Shown one piece after another: positions 56,773-64,000 of a stretch of 64,000 nucleotides of DNA (positions are counted from its first letter, which is position 1; every line of letters begins with the position of its first letter). The DNA lies in contig CAKOHE010000107.1 of assembly GCA_934047225.1 (NCBI GenBank), positions 682,001 to 746,000 on the forward strand. Reading direction: 5' to 3'. Source of the DNA: Ypsolopha sequella. Lineage: Eukaryota > Arthropoda > Insecta > Lepidoptera > Ypsolophidae. The notes under the pieces were generated by a model that saw only the letters and a list, made by a program, of their open reading frames with translations, searched no databases and was not told where the DNA came from. The position numbers and the translations under genes were made by a program.

Positions 56773-58160
56773 TTTTGGTGAAGTCTTGCATCCAGTGAAT
56801 TTATCTAGTATTGATTTTGCAACTAGAAAAAATAGTTTCGGGTCCATAGTTACTCACTTATCGATTAGGGCAGAATTCAAGTTCATATTTTAATTCATTT
56901 AGAGTGGTTTCCATGATACAGTGTTCAATGAGAAAAATCACATGATCAGCCTTAAATAAAGTTGGTGATTTTGATATCGAAATTGTGAATTTCATAGATT
57001 CAGATAAAGCATTTTATTTTAAAATAAATAAAGCTTCAGTATATATGTACAAAGCTTAGTTTAAATAATTTTGGAATCATAAATTTCCTTATAAATTGGA
57101 AAGATTTCAATTATATAAATAGTTTGGAGAAAGGTTTGGTTATTGCGAGTTTGCAGTTTTGTTGGAGAAGGAATGTTTTCGAATTATAAATGAATTTACC
57201 TGAAAATAAAGGTATATTAGTAAAGATGAATTTATATTCGCCAGGAGACTAGAATTTATAGCTCCTCTGTAGTCAAGCATAGCAGTACTACTATAGTCAA
57301 CCTTATACTGAAATGGTTACGGCGTCTATACTTCGTCAGGTGTGTGTAGATTCATTTATTTGTTCGTCATATAGTAAAATCATACATAGCCGAGAGATAG
57401 CCTTAAGGGTCGGTATAATGTCAGATGCACAATTTCAAATGAGCATAAAACATTGTGTAACTTAGTCAATCGGTTTAATAAAAATAATATAGATAATAGA
57501 CTATAGGGCTGATATTCGTGCAGAAGCAAAAACGCAAAAGCTTTAAGTTCGCTCGATAGAAAAAAATTACGAAGTTACCTCTATATTTCATGTTTTTCGA
57601 GTGTTAAAGGACCTTTCTTAAAACAGTTTGCCTTGAAATTTGTATTAAAAATAAGAAAACAAATGACCCCGTATAATTGCACGGGGATTTTGAATAATTC
57701 TGTTTCGTTTTCATTTAATTTAACATCTAAGAATTGGCGCTTACGTCGATTTATTCTGAGACAAGGCGGCGACAAGATATCTCGGTCGCACGCGCTTTTT
57801 GTTCCATGCTTTGTTTCGTCACTCACCCGTCGGTCAGTTGTGATCGCTCCGTTGAGACGGGAGGGCTACGTTTTTGCGCTCTCGACGTCCCGGTTTCGTA
57901 ATTTAAATAAATCTCGTAATTTGAAACATGGGAAATAAATGCAACCAATGTAAAAAATGGAACAAAAATGTTTTACGAGTGAAAATAAAGCAGTGTATGA
58001 AAGTAATGCAAAGGTACGCCATTACTTAACAAAATAAGTAGATAGGTCATGTTTTATTTAAGATGTTGAACTAAAGGTTGTCTCAATGGACTAATAATAA
58101 TGAATATCGCTATGTTTTTCGTCTGACGTATTTTTTTTAGCTTACAATTTAGTATCACAA
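56773..58160. other. No recognised gene
   Basis: Part of this may still belong to the inverted repeat. A 101-codon plus frame (57633-57938) and its minus shadow cover a GC-richer patch at 57740-57890; I do not recognise the protein and see no splice or promoter context to support it. Confidence 0.45.
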
Positions 58161-58164
58161 TAAA

Positions 58165-58245
58165 TATGGTTGATGGATGTGGAAGAGGCGAAAGAGTTGT
58201 GTCTGGATCGTAGCAGATGGAAATCTGTAGTCTCTGCCTAGCTGC
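58165..58245 (+). pseudogene. LINE ORF2 C-terminal scrap
   Basis: The plus frame reads 'LMDVEEAKELCLDRSRWKSV' then 'VSA', stop. It is the same family ending as at 21542-21725. 'accatcaccatc' follows and leads into the octamer satellite. Confidence 0.65.
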
Positions 58246-58290
58246 CTACCCCTCTGGGAGACTAACAAAACCTTATCTCACCATCACCAT

Positions 58291-60195
58291 CGGCGTATCG
58301 ACGTATTCTCGTATCGACGTATCCCCGTATCGACATATCGACGTATCAACGTATCGTCGTATCGACGTATCGGCGTATCGATGTATCGTTGTATCGTCGT
58401 ATCGACGTATCGGCGTATCGACGTATCGGCGTATCGACGTATCGTTGTATCGACGTATCCCCGTATCGACGTATCGTCGTATCGACGTATCGTTGTATCG
58501 ACGTATCCCCGTATCGACATATCGACGTATCGACGTATCCCCGTATCGACGTATCGACGTATCGGCGTATTGACGTATCGTTGTATCGACGTATCGACGT
58601 ATCGGCGTATTGACGTATCGTTGTATCGACGTATCGTTGTATCGTCGTATCGACGTATCGGCGTATCGACGTATCGGCGTATCGACGTATCGTTGTATCG
58701 ACCTATCCCCGTATCGACGTATCGTCGTATCGACGTATCGTTGTATCGACGTATCCCCGTATCGACATATCGACGTATCGGCGTATCGGCGTATCGACGT
58801 ATCCCCGTATCGACGTATCGACGTATCGGCGTATCGACGTATCGTTGTATCGACGTATCCCCGTATCGACGTACCGTCGTATCGACGTATCGTTGTATCG
58901 ACGTATCCCCGTATCGACATATCGACGTATCGACGTGTCGGCGTATCGACGTATCCCCGTATCGACGTATCGACGTATCGACGTATCGGCGTATTGACGT
59001 ATCGTTGTATCGACGTATCGTCGTTTCGACGTATCGACGTATCGGCGTATTGACGTATCGTTGTATCGACGTATCGTTGTATCGTCGTATCGTTGTATCG
59101 TCGTATCGACGTATCGGCGTATCGACGTATCGGCGTATCGACGTATCGTTGTATCGACGTATCCCCGTATCGACGTATCGACGTATCGTTGTATCGACGT
59201 ATCCCCGTATCGACATATCGGCGTATCGGCGTATCGACGTATCCCCGTATCGACGTATCGACGTATCGGCGTATCGACGTATCGGCGTATTGACGTATCG
59301 TTGTATCGACGTATCCCCGTATCGACGTATCGTCGTATCGACGTATCGTTGTATCGACGTATCGTTGTATCGACGTATCGTCGTATCCCCGTATCGACGT
59401 ATCGACGTATCGGCGTATTGACGTATCGTTGTATCGACGTATCCCCGTATCGACGTATCGTCGTATCGACGTATCGGCGTATCGACGTATCGTTGTATCC
59501 CCGTATCGACGTATTGTCGTATCGTTGTATCGACGTATCCCCGTATCGACGTATTGACGTATCGATGTATTGGCGTATCGACGTATCGTTGTATCGACGT
59601 ATCCCCGTATCGACGTATCGGCTTATTGACGTATCGTTGTATCGACGTATCCCCGTATCGACGTATCGTCGTATCGACGTATCGTTGTATCGACGTATCG
59701 TTGTATCGACGTATCGTTGTATCGTCGTATCCTCGTATCCTCGTATCGACGTATCGTCGTATCGACGTATCGGCGTATCGACGTATCCTCGTATCGACGT
59801 ATCGTCGTATCGACGTATTGCCGTATCGTCGTATCCCCGTATCGACGTATCGTCGTATTGACGTATCGGCGTATCGACGTATCGGCGTATCGACGTATCG
59901 TTGTATCGACGTATCGTCGTATCGACGTATCGACGTATCGGCGTATCGACGTATCGTTGTATCGACGTATCGTTGTATCGACGTATCGTTGTATCGACGT
60001 ATCGGCGTATCGACGTATCGGCGTATCGACGTATCGTTGTATCGACGTATCCCCGTATCGACGTATCGTCGTATCGACGTATCGTTGTATCGACGTATCC
60101 CCGTATCGACGTATCGACGTATCGTTGTATCGACGTATCCCCGTATCGACGTATCGTTGCATCGACGTATCCTCGTATCGACGTATCGTTGTATC
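58291..60195. repeat. Octanucleotide satellite, about 237 units of GTATC + 3-nt spacer
   Basis: The array is almost wholly 'gtatc' followed by a 3-nt spacer drawn from a small set: gac, ggc, gtt, gtc, ccc, rarely ctc. gac tends to occupy alternate positions, so a 16-bp 'gtatcgac' + 'gtatcNNN' rhythm is visible. Longer blocks repeat: 18 octamers starting at 58383 recur from 58631, an offset of 248 bp (31 octamers). As 24 bp equals eight codons and no stop occurs, long frames exist on both strands; I treat these as by-products. Confidence 0.97.
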
Positions 60196-62686
60196 ATCAT
60201 CGTTATCATTATCTTTGCAAGTATGACTTTCGAAAAATAAAATTTTGAAATATAAAAATTTGATGCAAACACAATTACGCAAAAAAATGCCATTGCGAAC
60301 AAACCGTTTTGTCAACTGGGTTGAATTTTATACATCGTAGATGCATTATACTTATTATTGAAAACTAGCACGTGCACGGGTTAATGACCGCGGATCCACA
60401 CCGCTCGTGGGAGCTAAGAAATAGCGCTCGCGGCCGGTGACGGCCGGTCGCGCAAACAGTTGAGGTGCGGGGATGCGGGGGCAAAATCACTAATTTGTCC
60501 AGGTTTATACGCAGCCTTAATAACGTTGAAAATTATTCTGAATCCAGGAAGTATGTAGATCGTATAGCTTTATTGCTGAAGTTTGTTTCTAAAAATAAAG
60601 GACATCTTTAAGCTCTTATAAAATTTAAGACAAGTAGTACAAGTCTTGGTTCATCAGAAATAGTCCAGAATTTGGTCTAGTTGAGTGCCTACTTAGCCCA
60701 TACTATGGATCTGGGTCAGATAAATAGTGAGAAGCTACTATTTTGGTAAAAATACCATACAAAATTATAAGACTTACCTATTTCTTTTTTGCACAAGTGA
60801 ACAAATAAAATGTTCATGTTGCTATTTTAGTCAATATAATATCCGGCACAGACATAGCCTTAAATATTGTTCTAGATCCAAAATCATGGAAACCATTTCT
60901 ATATCTAAGTTTATTTGAGAGATTTCTATAAAATGGATAAAATTCTAATGTAGATATTGGTACTTATCTGACTTGTCTTAAATATAACAAAGACGATTGT
61001 ATTACAGAAGTTTTTACAATTTTGACTTGATAGAAGTTCTCTATTGAATAGTTAACAGAATGACTATACGCTGAATATGAAAGTCTAAAAGAAAATAATT
61101 TTAACTGAAACAGCTAGTCACTACTTGAGTAGATTTGTTAAGAGGCTGAATCATTGAATAGGACATGGTGCAACACGAGTGATTTCAATGTTTAGGGACG
61201 CTCTGGATTTTTTGTTGGTTCTTTACCAGAGTTGTGTAGTCAGGGAACCAACATAGGCGCGTAAATTTAAAAATAAATAAATAAATCTTAAATTTTGAAT
61301 TCAAAAAAAAGCATACACTAAAAAAAGTCAAGGGGGTATTCCACATCCAAGGGAAGGTACTTCTGAGAAGTTGCTAATATGGCTTACTTTGAGTCTCTAT
61401 TTTATGACCAGATAATCACAGATGTAAGAATTTTACTCACTGTCCTATGGGCTTACTTGAAGATTGCCGACTAAATAAGTTATTTTTCGTATAAAAGTAT
61501 CTATCGAGTAATAAGTTTTACGACATACATAAAGGTCAGCTGTTAAAATATTATTCAGCTTTGATCATCAATAAATTATTAAGTTTCAAACTCAGAAATA
61601 CCTCATCTCATCCATCCCCAATTATTGGTAGTGGTTATTAAAAATAATAATAATAATGTATTTTGTTCATAACGTGGTCAAACAGAGTATTTACAGAACT
61701 TAGTGTGAAGTATCGTCTTAAGTAGCAGGTATAGTTTAACATAGTAAGTTCACAGTTGTACAGCCTCTTAAGAAGCTGACTGGTGCAGAATTGCTGCAGA
61801 GATTTGATTCACCTTTTATTATTTGTAATATTGATGAATTCCATATATTGGCTTAAGGTTAAACACTAGTGCTTGATTCTAAGTTTCCTGTCAATACATG
61901 GCGCTGCGGTACTATAATTTGGTTTTTGTATTTAAAAATAGTAAATAAACAAAATATTTCGCTCCGTTGTATTATGCGACAGTTTTAATGTGTTAATTAT
62001 TTTATAAAGGCAGAATTGTGTCATTTTCTGTTGTATGTTTCTACATCGGGCCCAAACAATTTTAAAATTTGCAATTTTGTCGTAGCTATGCACGCACACA
62101 TAAACAATGAATTTATATATAAAATAGTTGTTAATTTCAAGGCGCGATGTAGAGATTGATTGGTCTATTGGTTACATCTGTGGAATTTCGATCTGCTCGA
62201 GCAAGGATCGATCCCACATCACTACAAATGTTTTCTTTTTCTATTTTTTTTGAATAATTTCAAAATTACCTACTTGTTTTTTATTTGATCCATCAAAATG
62301 ATTATTTTCCATCAAATTCAAGAAAATTATTCGATGATGTGACTTTCTGAAGAATCATGTATGGTGTACTTACAATACATCCTTTCAAGCAAACTACTTT
62401 TAGATTGGAAAAAACATTGAATTATGGGAGAAACCCGCGAATTGAGAGAGATGATGTACCAAACTTTTTTTTTCTAAATTCATAATATTTACAGGTAATA
62501 AACAAATTATTTCACATAAATAATGCTGTTGATTTATGCATTGATATAAGCATAATAAGTGTATAATCACATTTTTATCGATTATAAAATCATACAAAAA
62601 TAAAAAAGCTCTAATGAAGCTCTAATAAATTTTACGAACGAATGCTGCAATTTTTAAAAAAATACTAAATAAACTAGCGCCATCTG
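60196..62686. other. Mostly unrecognised AT-rich DNA
   Basis: 60365-60480 is a GC-rich island ('cgctcgcggccggtgacgg') without a frame. 62156-62225 has weak tRNA-like boxes. I see no gene. Confidence 0.5.
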
Positions 62687-63031
62687 TTAGAACCTATCAT
62701 AACTTCGTCGTAACTGGGACGACTCCATCTCGCTAAATAAGGTGACTGATTGATATTTTGAGTAGCCAAATTCATACTGGAGACTCTCCTCGGGGTTGTT
62801 CTTGAACAACATAAACATAACATAATGCACTCTAATTTTCATAATACAATGCGTAAAAGTACATAGACCGGCTTGTAAGTAATCAGTATTACGGATCAAT
62901 AACATATGCGAAATTAAAAAAAAAAGTTTATCTAGGGGCAGAAAGAACGCTGTCCTCTCAGTCTTGCTTGAGATCAATAATCCGTCCAAGACAATTAGAC
63001 AAAAGGGCCAACTAATAATCGCCTCTGTCAA
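62687..63031 (-). other. Unrecognised 114-codon frame
   Basis: It starts MTEAIISWPF and has hydrophobic segments but no motif I know. Pieces of the underlying DNA recur nearby: 'actggagact' at 62777 and 63548, and 'gtaagtaatcagtat' at about 62876 and 63885. That suggests a repeat and not a gene. Confidence 0.25.
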
Positions 63032-63056
63032 AAGGTAATAAAGTCTTCGCCATTCG

Positions 63057-63430
63057 TCTAATTAGTTTAGAAGTAAGTAGATTCAATCCCCGGTCGGGCG
63101 ACATAATATATGTGCGTAGTATTTGTTCTTACTTACCACTTGCTGAACGGTGAAGGAAAACACTGTGAGGTAAACCTGCATGCTCTAAAACATGTATTTT
63201 TGTCCCCGAAGTACGGCAATATCTTTAAACTGCCCAAGCTAATGAGACGAATATACTTTATTGCCTTGTGACTGAGGTGATTATTGGTTGGCCCGTTCAT
63301 CTAATTGTTTTGGTCAGTATATACTTAAAAGTATAAAATAATGTTCGGTGAAATGCGGGTATACCGAGTGTGTTCTGTGATTTGCAATTCATAGTTCACA
63401 CTCGGGAACACCTCTGACACCCCCTCGGGG
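63057..63430 (-). repeat. Dispersed repeat carrying a single 75-bp-satellite-like monomer
   Basis: 63133-63195, reversed, reads 'gcatgcaggtttacctcac' and 'agtgttttccttcaccgttc', the core of the 75-bp unit at 21893-23167. 'ctctgacaccccctcg' at 63411-63426 is the complement of 'cgagggggtgtcagag' just ahead of the array at 21811. 63080-63100 ('gattcaatccccggtcgggc') resembles a tRNA-type B box. Confidence 0.75.
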
Positions 63431-64000
63431 ATTCATGTCGTGACGATGTTGTTGTTGTATAAATCGCTGAACTTACCGGGTCTTCATTATGAATTTGCCT
63501 GTATAATAAGGTGAATAGGTGACTTTATTTTATATGACTAAATGCATACTGGAGACTTTATAAGTGATCAGATCAGTAACAAGGTTCGATTACCCGACTT
63601 TCTGTGAAATACAGAAAATACAATTTAGGCTTTCTATACTGAGTCCAGGTAGGCCATGAGTTTGTATAGGAAAACAAAAAATATTTTTCGTGTTTCGTAA
63701 AACGGGTCATTGAACCTTGATCTTGACGACTTATCGTGTCTCCAACAGCGATATAAATAAAAAAAATATTTATGATACTTTAAGTACATCACTGGTCTCC
63801 AATATAAATTTGGTCATATAAATCATAGTTACTTTATATATATTTATAATATAAAATAATATATAAATTAATACTCGAGGCTTGGTAAGTAATCAGTATG
63901 ACGAATTCCAAAAAATAAAATGTTAGTAGGGATTCGGTCTGTGTAGGGTCCGTGCTGAAAGATAGTAACTACCTACTTACTTACTAGCCAAAATGTGGTA
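63431..64000. other. AT-rich end of window
   Basis: It has the short motifs shared with 62.7-62.9 kb noted above and otherwise nothing recognised. Confidence 0.45.

Noticed and set aside
57581..57938. Overlapping 81- and 101-codon frames
   Set aside because: They are opposite-strand shadows of each other in a GC-richer patch with no recognisable domain.
58284..60315. Very long open frames in all phases (up to 672 codons)
   Set aside because: They are by-products of a stop-free 8-bp repeat whose triple (24 bp) is in frame; the translations are simple repeats of 'IRRYVDTS' type and its reverse, with no gene context.
62156..62225. Second tRNA-like sequence
   Set aside because: 'tggtctattggttaca' and 'aaggatcgatccc' look like boxes, but no cloverleaf could be formed by eye.

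Overview
The window looks like a transposon-rich, gene-poor stretch of an insect nuclear genome, almost certainly a moth or butterfly. Supporting this are spliceosomal intron borders, poly(A)-tailed and RTE-type LINEs, BEL/Pao, piggyBac, PIF/Harbinger and MITE-like elements, and scattered 'gttccgta' repeats of the kind seen throughout lepidopteran genomes. No bacterial operon, CRISPR array, rRNA gene or convincing tRNA gene is present.

Layout. 1-1700 and 55193-56772 are inverted copies of one repeat, and the left copy runs off the window start. 2.8-8.0 kb holds a LINE remnant and a nearly intact minus-strand LINE (LINE-A). 8.6-11.4 kb holds a 251-bp direct repeat pair around a 47-bp minisatellite. 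12.0-12.3 kb has two tandem MITE copies. 15.4-19.9 kb is a second, decayed LINE (LINE-B). 20.3-24.6 kb has LINE scraps, a 75-bp minisatellite and a 128-bp higher-order satellite. 24.8-25.9 kb is a truncated Harbinger transposase gene that keeps its intron.

26578-34292 is a complete BEL/Pao element with identical 153-bp LTRs and a 5-bp target duplication. It carries gag, pol and an envelope-like module in one frame, but has an in-frame stop and altered catalytic boxes. 34487-34873 is a GC-rich exon that looks like host coding sequence. 35082-36424 is an internally deleted piggyBac bounded by TTAA. 37.5-38.8 kb has a large foldback and three hammerhead-ribozyme-like folds of the Penelope type. 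39.3-42.3 kb is LINE-C, whose catalytic FADD box is deleted.

42.4-46.7 kb is bounded by inverted arms and encloses a THAP-like exon, a MITE and an exon recognisable as CCDC124. 47.1-47.6 kb is a Harbinger Myb-like accessory gene relic. 48.0-51.7 kb holds a degraded BEL gag followed by LINE-D. 52.3-55 kb has RTE tails and a 1.1-kb TIR element. 58291-60195 is an octanucleotide satellite (GTATC plus a 3-nt spacer). The last 4 kb carries dispersed repeats, including a single-copy relative of the 75-bp satellite monomer.

The genes do not form a pathway. They are nested insertions, mostly transcribed on the minus strand, with two probable host exons embedded. The strand bias and density of broken elements would fit heterochromatin or a piRNA-type cluster, which is inference only. 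Relationships are judged by eye; no database search or alignment program was run.
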